A stretch of 32,591 nt of DNA, taken from Achromobacter marplatensis (GTDB lineage Bacteria; Pseudomonadota; Gammaproteobacteria; Burkholderiales; Burkholderiaceae_B). The translations under genes were made by a program, and so were the position numbers. How positions within the stretch are numbered: the first letter of the stretch is position 1; every line of letters starts with the position of its first letter. The stretch lies in NCBI RefSeq assembly GCF_002209535.1, contig NZ_NJIG01000029.1, forward strand, positions 1-32,591, read 5' to 3'. A model generated the notes under the pieces. That model was not told the origin of the DNA, did no database searches, and was given only the letters and a program-made list of their open reading frames with translations. This document shows positions 7,078-14,362 of the stretch, in pieces.

Positions 7078-7126
7078 TGAATCACACCGGGTTTCGTGGA
7101 GGCCTCAACTCTTGAGAGAATGAGGC

Positions 7127-7450
7127 ATGAAAAAATCCAACAGCTACTCCCCAGAAGTCCGTGAACGTGCCGTGCGCATGGTTCTGGAGAACGTGAACGA
7201 CTACCCATCCGAATGGGCAGCGATCGAATCCATTGCGCCCAAGATCGGTTGTGTTCCGCAAACGCTGCACAGCTGGGTGCGCAAGTATCAAACTGACCTG
7301 GGGCGCAGGCCCGGGCAGACCACTGAGGAACGGGAGCGGATCAAGGCGCTGGAACGCGAGAACCGGGAACTGCGCAAAGCGAACGAGATTCTGCGCCTGG
7401 CCAGTGCGTATTTTGCCCAGGCGGAGCTCGACCGCCGCAACAAACCCTGA
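7127..7450 (+). CDS. IS3-family transposase OrfA
   Basis: A 107-residue DNA-binding subunit. Residues 5-60 hold the helix-turn-helix (YSPEVRERAVRMVLEN ... IGCVPQTLHSWVRKYQ), which recognises the inverted repeats. Residues 70-100 form a leucine-zipper-like helix (IKALERENRELRKANEILRLAS) ending with AYFAQAELDRR, the conserved OrfA tail. The start ATG lies 49 bp inside the left end. The full transposase is normally made as an OrfA-OrfB fusion by -1 ribosomal frameshifting near the end of orfA. Confidence 0.93.
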   Translation: MKKSNSYSPEVRERAVRMVLENVNDYPSEWAAIESIAPKIGCVPQTLHSWVRKYQTDLGRRPGQTTEERERIKALERENRELRKANEILRLASAYFAQAELDRRNKP

Positions 7451-8349
7451 ACGCTTTTGTCGACGAGTACCGGGACCAGTACGGAGTCGAGTCGATCTGT
7501 CGCGTTATCCAGATCGCTCCGTCCGGTTACTACCTGCATGCCGCCAAAGCCCGTCAACCCGAACTGCGAAGCGCCCGTGCCAAGCAGGACGAGCTGTTGA
7601 GCGATGAAATCCAACGCGTCTGGGATGACAATATGCAGTGCTATGGCGTCGTGAAAGTCTGGAAGCAGCTCAAGCGGGAGGGCATTGATATTGCTCGATG
7701 CACGGTACAGCGGCTGATGCGTCAGCTGGGCCTGCAGGGTGTTCGTCGCGGTCTTGTGATCCGTACCACGACGCCTGATGGAAGCGTGATCTGTCCGCTG
7801 GATATGGTCCAGCGACAGTTCCATGCGGATCGACCCAATCAGCTATGGGTGTCCGACTTTACTTATGTTTCAACGTGGCAAGGCTGGCTCTACGTCGCCT
7901 TCGTGATCGATGTCTTTGCCCGGCGAATCGTTGGCTGGCGGGTGAGCAACAGGATGCGAACAGACTTCGTTCTGGATGCCCTGAAGCAAGCGCTGCACGC
8001 TCGACAGCCGAGCCGCATGGACGGCCTAATACACCATAGCGACAGGGGTAGCCAATACGTCTCCATCCGATACACGGAGCGTCTCGCTGAGGCCGGCATA
8101 GAGCCCTCTGTAGGCAGCAAAGGCGATAGCTATGACAACGCTTTGGCTGAAACCATCAACGGGTTATACAAAGCGGAGCTGATCTATCGGCAGTCCTGGC
8201 GTAGTCGCGAAGCCGTGGAAATCGCCACTTTAAAATGGGTTCACTGGTACAACCACCAGCGGTTGCTGAGCTCGATTGGGTATATACCCCCGGCAGAAGC
8301 TGAGGCAAACTTCTACCAGCAACAATCCGGTCAGGCCATGGCGGCCTGA
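7450..8349 (+). CDS. IS3-family transposase OrfB (DDE integrase domain)
   Basis: The frame lies -1 relative to orfA and opens at its stop codon (NAFVDEYRDQYGVESICRV...), about 299 residues; the first free-standing start is a TTG at 7597, so production as a frameshift fusion with OrfA is likely. The rve domain carries the catalytic triad: Asp in LWVSDFTYVST, Asp in LIHHSDRGSQYVS, and Glu in DSYDNALAETINGLYKAEL. The HTH_21 region (YGVVKVWKQLKREGIDIARCTVQRLMRQLGL) precedes it. The C-terminal WVHWYNHQRLLSSIGYIPPAEAE is the standard end. No stop or frameshift other than the programmed one is seen, so the element may be functional. Confidence 0.93.
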   Translation, partial: NAFVDEYRDQYGVESICRVIQIAPSGYYLHAAKARQPELRSARAKQDELLSDEIQRVWDDNMQCYGVVKVWKQLKREGIDIARCTVQRLMRQLGLQGVRRGLVIRTTTPDGSVICPLDMVQRQFHADRPNQLWVSDFTYVSTWQGWLYVAFVIDVFARRIVGWRVSNRMRTDFVLDALKQALHARQPSRMDGLIHHSDRGSQYVSIRYTERLAEAGIEPSVGSKGDSYDNALAETINGLYKAELIYRQSWRSREAVEIATLKWVHWYNHQRLLSSIGYIPPAEAEANFYQQQSGQAMAA

Positions 8350-8388
8350 CTTAAACGAAATGGCCTCCATAAAACCCGGTGTGATTCA

Positions 8389-8653
8389 AGCTGTGAAGCT
8401 CCCCGCGCTTGCTAATTTGCGAACGGATCGTCTCGGTCGTATCCGTAGTTTCGCGCAGCTGCCTCTTGATGTCGTCCAGATCGTCCGACATCGCTGCGTT
8501 CGTTGCTCGGGTCTTGAGATAGGCACCAAAGAAAGAACCGGCAGCGGCGACAACTAGCAGGACCGTCATCGACACCAGTTGCTGCTGCCAGCTTCCCAGT
8601 CCGGCCAGGGCATTCGCCAGTTCCTGAATAGCCGCTACGACGCTCTCGTCCAT
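8389..8653 (-). pseudogene. Truncated small membrane protein gene (3' end removed by IS3)
   Basis: The minus-strand frame starts at ATG 8653 with an upstream GGGAGG and encodes about 88 native residues before running into the IS3 repeat. It has a hydrophobic segment at about residues 26-46 (LVSMTVLLVVAAAGSFFGAYL), then a charged helix KTRATNAAMSDDLDDIKRQLRETT. This resembles the N-terminal part of a group of hypothetical proteins of about 200 residues with a membrane anchor followed by a coiled coil, as I recall them; their function is not known to me. Read-through adds ten IS-derived residues before a stop at 8351. The native C-terminus is absent from the window. Confidence 0.55.
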
Positions 8654-8905
8654 GTGACCTCCCGTTGGATGGAAAGAGTCTAGTTGAGCCTAGCGTGTCG
8701 AGGGGCTCCGGTGTGAGCCCATACATTGCGCCTATCGGTTCGAGCGTTATGCCGACCCGTTGACCCACCCATTAGTCGTTCATCGTCGCGAGCCCCCCAG
8801 TCGGCCATTGAGATCCTGTACACGGAACGACGGTCGCCGGCACATCGCGACTTCACTCCTTCAAATGATCCACGGGCACTTTCAAGGCGCAACCCTGTTC
8901 AGCGC
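8654..8905. other. Intergenic stretch with no recognisable gene
   Basis: Between the truncated membrane-protein gene and the AtuA-operon promoter I see no supportable coding sequence, RNA gene or strong hairpin. The divergent promoter of the truncated gene presumably lies here. Confidence 0.4.
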
Positions 8906-8964
8906 TTGACGACCTTCAACATCGGCATCTAAAATGAAATTCAAATGATTAAAACGAAATTAGA
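8906..8964 (+). promoter_or_regulatory. Sigma-70-like promoter of the AtuA operon with two repeated operator motifs
   Basis: TTGACG (8906-8911) and TAAAAT (8930-8935) with an 18-bp spacer make a strong vegetative promoter candidate. AAAATGAAATTC (8931-8942) overlaps the -10 box, and AAAACGAAATTAGA (8951-8964) follows 20 bp later, that is, on the same helix face. The second motif matches 13 of 14 bases of the one in front of the IclR gene at 20401 (20411-20424). The layout suggests repression by that IclR protein; this is inference. Confidence 0.55.
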
Positions 8965-8987
8965 GAAACGGAAATAGGAGGCTGGGC

Positions 8988-10364
8988 ATGGCCAAACGTG
9001 TAAGGCTTGGTGCGGGCTCGGGATTTTGGGGTGACGCTCAAGATCCGGCACAAGAGCTGTTGGAGCGAGGCAATCTGGATTACCTGTGCTTCGACTACTT
9101 GGCCGAATTGACGATGGCGCTACTGCAGCGGCAGAAGCTGAAACGGCCGGATGCGGGCTACGTGCCGGATGCGGTTCAGACCATGATTAATCTTTTGCCC
9201 CGCGCTACCGCAGTAGGAACGAAATTGATTTCCAACGGTGGCGGGGTGAATCCTAGAGCTGCGGCACAGCGCATCGCCGAAGGCGCGCGCCAAGCGGGAC
9301 TTGCTGGCACGCGCATCGCGCTGATTGAAGGCGACGACATGCTGGACAAGCTCGACGACCTGATGGGGCAGGGGGTGCCACTCCGCAGTATGGATACCGG
9401 CGACGAAAACTTCGCGGCCATCCGCGACCGCGTCGTTTGCGCCAATGTCTATACCGACAGTTCGGGCATCACCGCGGGTCTGGAAGGCGACGCGGATGTG
9501 GTGATTGCCGGACGTGTGTCGGACAACGCGCTTTACGTCGGCCCGCTCGCCCACGAGTTTGGTTGGCGCCGCGACACCGCACACATCGACCGTTACGCTG
9601 CTGCGGTGACACTGGGCCACATCGTCGAATGCGCGGCAGGCTGCTCGGGCGGGATGTCTTCCCGGTTCGCGGAGATGCCGCACATGGGGCGAGCAGGATT
9701 TCCCATTCTTGAAGTGGGCGCGGATGCCGAGGCCATCGTCACCAAGCTGTCGGGCACTGGCGGCCGTGTCGATGAATGGACGATCAAGGAGCATCTGGTC
9801 TACGAGGTGGGCGATCCGCGCCGCTATCTTATGCCCGACGCCGTGGCAGACTTCACTTCCCTGAAACTGATCGATGAGGGAGAGGACCGCGTACGCGTCA
9901 GCGGCGTGCGCGGTGAGGCAGCGCCCGACCTGTGGAAGCTGGTGGTCGGTTACCAAGACGGCTGGATCGGCGAGACCATGGCGTTTTTCCCATGGCCATA
10001 CGCCTATGACCGCGCCGTAAAGGCGCGCGAAACCATGCTCGAACGTTTCGAGCGCATGGGACTGGCCGCCGAACAGATTCACTTCGATTTTGTTGGACTC
10101 AACACCTTGCACGGTCCCGCCGCCACCTTCCCGGGGCGCGAACAGGCCAACGAGCTGCCCGAAGTCGGGCTGCGTTGCGCGGTGCGTACACGCACGGCCG
10201 AAGAGGCCGACAAGGTGCGCCGCGCGGGCACGAACCTCTGGATTATGGGCCCGGGCGGCACGTCCTTCGGCACCCCAATGAAGCCGCGCCCCGTCATCTC
10301 CCTGTGGCCGACCCTGATCCCGCGGGCCGCCGTCGAACAGAAAACCGAAATCCTGAAGGCCTAA
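8988..10364 (+). CDS. AtuA-like acyclic terpene utilization family protein (DUF1446)
   Basis: A 458-residue cytoplasmic protein of the DUF1446/AtuA family. Its founding member is the first gene of the citronellol/geranylate (atu) cluster of Pseudomonas; its exact biochemical role is not established. Family features seen are the N-terminal VRLGAGSGFWGD, a central LISNGGGVNPRAAA block (near residue 80), ADVVIAGRVSDNALYVGPL (about 169-187), a Cys-containing HIVECAAGCSGG (about 210), and a C-terminal GPGGTSFGTPMKPRPVISLWPTLIPR. AGGAGG lies 6 bp before the ATG. It is the first gene of an operon with a biotin carboxylase and a CoA-transferase, as in atu-like clusters. Unlike longer AtuA proteins, its C-terminal domain is encoded separately downstream. 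Confidence 0.88.
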   Translation: MAKRVRLGAGSGFWGDAQDPAQELLERGNLDYLCFDYLAELTMALLQRQKLKRPDAGYVPDAVQTMINLLPRATAVGTKLISNGGGVNPRAAAQRIAEGARQAGLAGTRIALIEGDDMLDKLDDLMGQGVPLRSMDTGDENFAAIRDRVVCANVYTDSSGITAGLEGDADVVIAGRVSDNALYVGPLAHEFGWRRDTAHIDRYAAAVTLGHIVECAAGCSGGMSSRFAEMPHMGRAGFPILEVGADAEAIVTKLSGTGGRVDEWTIKEHLVYEVGDPRRYLMPDAVADFTSLKLIDEGEDRVRVSGVRGEAAPDLWKLVVGYQDGWIGETMAFFPWPYAYDRAVKARETMLERFERMGLAAEQIHFDFVGLNTLHGPAATFPGREQANELPEVGLRCAVRTRTAEEADKVRRAGTNLWIMGPGGTSFGTPMKPRPVISLWPTLIPRAAVEQKTEILKA

Positions 10365-10375
10365 GGAGGGCTCTG

Positions 10376-10693
10376 ATGACGCTTCAAGTGAAAGACATCG
10401 CCTATGTGCGCTCCGGTGACAAGGGGGACGTGTGCAGCGTGGGACTGGTGGCCCGAGGACAGCATGAGTACGCGCAACTGCTCGCGAGCGTAAAGCCCGC
10501 CGACGTCAAGGCGCTTTACGGCGATTGGGTCCAGGGCGAGGTGGAGTGCCACCCCATGGACAACATCGGCGCCATGATGGTGATCATGCGTCATGCGCTG
10601 GGAGGCGGGGCAACGCGCACCTTGCGGTTGGATCAGACGGGAAAATCGCTGGGGCATGCGCTTTTGCGCCTGCCCGTGCGTGATCCGAGCTGA
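10376..10693 (+). CDS. AtuA-family C-terminal domain encoded as a separate small protein
   Basis: A 105-residue protein starting 11 bp after the AtuA-like gene, with AAGGAGGG before the ATG. The N-terminal IAYVRSGDKGDVCSVGLVAR and the central GEVECHPMDNIGAMMVIMRHALGGGATRTLRLDQTGKSLGHALLRLPV match the domain that forms the C-terminus of long AtuA/DUF1446 proteins, where it reads ARSGDKGN...N.G.... Here it is a free-standing partner, which is also common in this family. It presumably assembles with the upstream protein into one enzyme. No catalytic role is known to me; the conserved Ser-Gly-Asp-Lys-Gly-Asp at about residues 11-16 could be an active-site loop. Confidence 0.8.
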   Translation: MTLQVKDIAYVRSGDKGDVCSVGLVARGQHEYAQLLASVKPADVKALYGDWVQGEVECHPMDNIGAMMVIMRHALGGGATRTLRLDQTGKSLGHALLRLPVRDPS

Positions 10694-10725
10694 ATCCCTG
10701 TAATCCCACCGACGGTATTCAACAA

Positions 10726-12330
10726 ATGGCTATTCTTTCTTCCCGCCCCGGGCCGGGCAGCCCGGACTTCGCCGCGAATTCGGCGGCGTATGAAGCATTG
10801 CGCGCGCCGCTGCTCGCTGCAAGAGAACGAGCGATTGCTGGCGGCGGCGAACGCGCGCGCCAAGCGCATCTGGCGCGCGGAAAGCTGTTACCGCGCGAGC
10901 GTATCAATACGCTGCTGGATGCCGGCACGCCGTTCCTGGAGGTCGGCCAGTTAGCTGCCGATGGCGCGTACGATGGCCAGTCGCCGGGAGCCGGGATCAT
11001 TACTGGTGTCGGCATTGTGTCCGGCCGGGCCTGCATGATCATGGCCAACGATGCGACGGCCAAGGGTGGAACGTATTACCCGCTGACCATCAAGAAGCAG
11101 GTGCGCGCCCAGGCCATTGCACGTGAGAACGGCTTGCCCTGCGTCTATCTGGTGGATTCGGGAGGTGCCTTTCTGCCTTTGCAGGGCGACATATTTCCGG
11201 ACGAGCAGCACTTCGGCAAGATCTTTCGCAATATCGCCGAGATGTCGGCCCTTGGGCTTAAACAAGTTGCGGCGGTGCTGGGCGCTTGCACTGCCGGCGG
11301 CGCCTATATCCCAGCGATGTGTGACGAAACCGTGATCGTCGACAAGGCGGGCATGATCTACCTGGGCGGACCGCAGCTGGTGCAGGCCGCTACCGGCGAA
11401 TTGGTTGACGCCCAGGAGCTTGGGGGTGCGGACACGCACACCCGCCTGTCCGGCGTGGCCGACCATTTCGCGAACGATGAGTTGCACGCACTCGAACTGG
11501 TGCGCGGCATTCTTGGACGCTGCGAGGCCCCGGCACTGGCGCCGCCGCCCCGTCCGTGCCGGCCTCCCCGCTACGAAGCGGCGGAATTGCCCGGACTCAT
11601 TCCCGCCAATCCCAAGCAGGCAATGCCTATGCTGGACGTGCTGGCGCGCCTGCTGGACGGCAGCGAACTGGTGCAGTACCGCGAACGCTATGGCACCAGC
11701 CTTATTTGCGGCACCGGCGCCATTGGCGGTTATCCGGTGGGCGTGCTCGCCAACGACGGCGTTCTTCTTGGCCAGAGTGCCCAGAAAGCAGCCAACTTCA
11801 TCGAACTGTGCTGCCAGGAAAACATCCCGCTCGTATTTCTGCACAACATCAGTGGCTTCATGGTGGGAGTGCAGTACGAGCAGGGCGGTATAGCGAAGGA
11901 CGGGGCGAAGATGGTCAACGCGGTTTCCACGGCCCGGGTGCCCAAGTTCAGCGTCATTGTCGGCGGCAGTTACGGAGCGGGCGCGTATGCCATGTGCGGA
12001 CGAGCATTCGGACCCCGGTTCATGGCCATGTGGCCCAATGCCAGGACCTCTGTGATGGGCGGGGAACAAGCCGCCACGGTGCTGGCGCTGGTGCGCGGCG
12101 AGCAACTGGCCCGTCAGGGCAAGGAATTCAGCGCCGAAGAGGCAGAGGCCTACAAGGCGCCTATCCGCGATACCTATGGTGCCGAAAGCACCGCCCTGAA
12201 CGCAGCATCCCGCTTGTGGGTAGATAGCGCGATTGAACCCGCCGACACCCGCGACTGGCTGACGCTTGGCTTGGCGCTCGCAGCCGCCGGACCGAAGGAA
12301 CCCACGCGCTTCGGCGTGTTCAGGATGTAG
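10726..12330 (+). CDS. Acyl-CoA carboxylase carboxyltransferase (beta) subunit, methylcrotonyl/geranyl-CoA type
   Basis: A 534-residue carboxyltransferase that would move CO2 from carboxybiotin to the gamma carbon of an enoyl-CoA. The crotonase-like N half has CVYLVDSGGAFLPLQGDIFP (about 142-161) and the oxyanion region GACTAGGAYIPAM (about 186-198), followed by IYLGGPQLVQAATGE. The C half has LFLHNISGFMVGVQYEQGGIAKDGAKMV-like residues and a second oxyanion region, GGSYGAGAYAMCGRAF, from 413. LGGADTHTRLSGVADHFANDE is diagnostic for the MCC/GCC branch rather than propionyl-CoA carboxylase. The pocket segment reads IFRNIAEMSALG (166-177), where MCC subunits usually have IFFNQANMSARG, so substrate preference may differ. 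The start has a poor Shine-Dalgarno sequence. The gene ends 3 bp before the alpha subunit. Confidence 0.9.
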   Translation: MAILSSRPGPGSPDFAANSAAYEALRAPLLAARERAIAGGGERARQAHLARGKLLPRERINTLLDAGTPFLEVGQLAADGAYDGQSPGAGIITGVGIVSGRACMIMANDATAKGGTYYPLTIKKQVRAQAIARENGLPCVYLVDSGGAFLPLQGDIFPDEQHFGKIFRNIAEMSALGLKQVAAVLGACTAGGAYIPAMCDETVIVDKAGMIYLGGPQLVQAATGELVDAQELGGADTHTRLSGVADHFANDELHALELVRGILGRCEAPALAPPPRPCRPPRYEAAELPGLIPANPKQAMPMLDVLARLLDGSELVQYRERYGTSLICGTGAIGGYPVGVLANDGVLLGQSAQKAANFIELCCQENIPLVFLHNISGFMVGVQYEQGGIAKDGAKMVNAVSTARVPKFSVIVGGSYGAGAYAMCGRAFGPRFMAMWPNARTSVMGGEQAATVLALVRGEQLARQGKEFSAEEAEAYKAPIRDTYGAESTALNAASRLWVDSAIEPADTRDWLTLGLALAAAGPKEPTRFGVFRM

Positions 12331-12333
12331 CCC

Positions 12334-14349
12334 ATGTTCAAGAGAATCCTTATTGCGAACCGGGGGGAGATCGCTCGCCGCATCGCGCGCACCTGCCAAC
12401 GGCTGGGCATCGAATACGTTGCGGTGCATTCCCTAGCTGACGTTGGCGCTGCGCATCTGCGCGGCGCCATTCGGACCGTTTGCCTGGGCGCGGGGTCTGC
12501 AGCGGACAGTTATTTAAATGCCGGGAAGCTGCTCCAGGCTGCGCGCGAAACAGATTGCGAGGCAGTGCATCCCGGCTACGGTTTCCTGTCCGAGAACAGC
12601 GAGTTCGCGGCGAACGTGGAGGCCGCGGGCATGGCGTTCATCGGACCGTCGCCCGCCACTATTGCGGCGTTGGGAGACAAGGCGCGGGCAAAGGCGCTCA
12701 TGCGCGCGGCTGGAGTGCCGGTCGTGCCGGGCACCGACGAGGCCAGCGACAATCCCGCCACCATAGAGGCGTTGGCGCGCGCCATTGAACTGCCTATTTT
12801 GCTCAAACCCTCCGCCGGCGGCGGGGGCAAGGGCATGCAGATAATTACCCAATACGACGACCTGCCTGGGCTCATTGAGTCGGCCATCCGTGTCGCCCGC
12901 AGCAGTTTCGGCGACGGCCGGATGATCGTGGAGCGGTACATCGAGGAGCCGCGCCACATTGAAGTACAGGTGTTCGGCGATGGCTGCGGGAATGTAGTGC
13001 ACCTGTTCGAGCGGGAATGCTCGTTGCAGCGCCGACACCAGAAGGTCATGGAGGAGGCGCCTGCGCCGCACCTGCCGGAGCGTGCGCGTCAACGACTGCT
13101 GGAGGCGGCGGTGCAGGGCGCGCGCAGCCTGGACTATCGCAACGCCGGCACCTTCGAGTTCATCATGGACCGGGACTACAACTGCTACTTCCTGGAGGTG
13201 AATACCCGCCTGCAGGTAGAGCATCCTGTCACAGAGGCGGTAACCGGGCTGGATCTCGTTGAATGGCAGTTGCGCGTGGCGGCGGGCCAGTCCCTGCCGC
13301 TGGCGCAGTCCGAAATCGCCTGCCACGGACACGCTATCGAAGCGAGAATCTACGCGGAAGACCCGGCCCAGGACTTCCGTCCTTCGCCCGGCACCGTGGT
13401 GCACGCTCGCTGGCCGTCTGCCCTGCGCGTGGACGCCGCGCTGGATGAATCGGGCGACGTTCCGCCTTTCTATGACCCGATGGTGGCAAAGATCATCGCC
13501 AGCGCGGGCGATCGTCCGACCGCGATTGCCGCCTTGAAGTCGGGCCTGGGCCAGACATCGTTGCTAGGTGTCTCCAGCAACCTCGGCTACCTGTTGCGCC
13601 TGCTGGACGACCCGGGAGTATTGAACGGGCGCGTGCACACCCGTTACCTGGACGAACACAAATCGCTGCAAACTCCGTGCAGCCGCCCGGCTGCCGCAGC
13701 AGTCTGCGCCACGCTGCCCTTGCCTGTGCAGTCCATGGCAGCCTCGCCCTGGCATGCCGGCGCGGCTTGCGGCGCGATGGACCGGGTGTTCCTGGATCCC
13801 GGCGCGCCTTTGGGGCGCGTGCGTTTCCTGCTGGACGCCGAGGCGACATCGGTGGCTCTTCACGCCGTGGACGGAAGCGATGTCCGCGCGGGCGACAACC
13901 CGCAAAGCTGGAACGTGTCGCGCGATGCGTCCAGCTTGGGCGGCGTTGTGGACGGGTGGCGCTGGGACGCCTGCCTCGCGGCCGAAGGGTGGCATCTGCA
14001 GGTGGCGGGCGACCATTACTCGGTGCGCCCGGTTCTTCACGAAGGCAACGCCTCCGCTCGGGACGCCAGCGGGGCGACGGCACCGATGTCAGGCGTTATC
14101 GCAGCCGTGGCGGTGCAACCGGGAGACCGGGTGGCCCCGGGCGATGTCCTGGCCGTGATCGAGGCCATGAAGATGGAGTATTCGATCGTTGCCGATGTCG
14201 ATGGAACAGTGGCGAATCTGCGCTACGGCCCAGGCGACAGCGTGCGGGAGGGCGAACTCATTGCCGACATCGTCCAGGACGACGCTGCGGCGATCGATGA
14301 GGGCAGGCAAATCGACGAACCGAAGTTTCAGGCCGGCAGCAGCCGCTAG
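12334..14349 (+). CDS. Acyl-CoA carboxylase biotin-carboxylase/BCCP (alpha) subunit
   Basis: A 671-residue protein that carboxylates its own biotin with ATP and bicarbonate and passes it to the beta subunit. It has the biotin carboxylase N-domain (FKRILIANRGEIARRI), the ATP-grasp glycine loop GGGGKGM at 162-168, the active-site stretch EVNTRLQVEHPVTE from Glu288, the biotin carboxylase C-domain (AIEARIYAEDP ... PGTV), a poorly conserved linker at about 450-590 (the BT region in MCC/GCC alpha subunits), and a biotinyl domain with EAMKME, Lys613 being the biotinylation site. The C-terminal extension after about 650 is acidic and unusual. The gene follows the beta subunit by 3 bp, so the two should be made together. 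Confidence 0.93.
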   Translation: MFKRILIANRGEIARRIARTCQRLGIEYVAVHSLADVGAAHLRGAIRTVCLGAGSAADSYLNAGKLLQAARETDCEAVHPGYGFLSENSEFAANVEAAGMAFIGPSPATIAALGDKARAKALMRAAGVPVVPGTDEASDNPATIEALARAIELPILLKPSAGGGGKGMQIITQYDDLPGLIESAIRVARSSFGDGRMIVERYIEEPRHIEVQVFGDGCGNVVHLFERECSLQRRHQKVMEEAPAPHLPERARQRLLEAAVQGARSLDYRNAGTFEFIMDRDYNCYFLEVNTRLQVEHPVTEAVTGLDLVEWQLRVAAGQSLPLAQSEIACHGHAIEARIYAEDPAQDFRPSPGTVVHARWPSALRVDAALDESGDVPPFYDPMVAKIIASAGDRPTAIAALKSGLGQTSLLGVSSNLGYLLRLLDDPGVLNGRVHTRYLDEHKSLQTPCSRPAAAAVCATLPLPVQSMAASPWHAGAACGAMDRVFLDPGAPLGRVRFLLDAEATSVALHAVDGSDVRAGDNPQSWNVSRDASSLGGVVDGWRWDACLAAEGWHLQVAGDHYSVRPVLHEGNASARDASGATAPMSGVIAAVAVQPGDRVAPGDVLAVIEAMKMEYSIVADVDGTVANLRYGPGDSVREGELIADIVQDDAAAIDEGRQIDEPKFQAGSSR

Positions 14350-14362
14350 GACCGAGATCATC

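Larger units (their letters stand above)
7078..8388 (+). mobile_element. IS3-family insertion sequence, complete (1311 bp)
   Basis: Inverted repeats of 25 bp lie at 7078-7102 and 8364-8388 (TGAATCACACCGGGTTT... , 23 of 25 matching) and end in 5'-TG...CA-3' as in IS3 elements. Two overlapping frames, orfA and orfB, lie between. The three to five bases outside the ends (left CCTG, right AGCTG) are not a direct repeat. The left flank is istB and the right flank a truncated membrane-protein gene, so this copy marks a rearrangement joint rather than a simple insertion. Confidence 0.93.

Noticed and set aside
7078..8388. Possible CTG target duplication around the IS3 element
   Set aside because: CTG precedes the left end, but on the right it appears only two bases beyond the terminal CA, so it would break the 5'-TG...CA-3' ends.
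9120..10112. 330-codon minus-strand frame opposite the AtuA-like gene
   Set aside because: Antisense shadow of a clear family member; no motif, start site or operon context.
10951..12429. 492-codon minus-strand frame opposite the carboxyltransferase
   Set aside because: Antisense shadow; the plus strand encodes a full-length conserved carboxyltransferase.
10726..14349. Direct call of the carboxylase as geranyl-CoA carboxylase (AtuC/AtuF)
   Set aside because: The family is clear but methylcrotonyl- and geranyl-CoA enzymes cannot be separated safely by eye, and other atu genes are absent.
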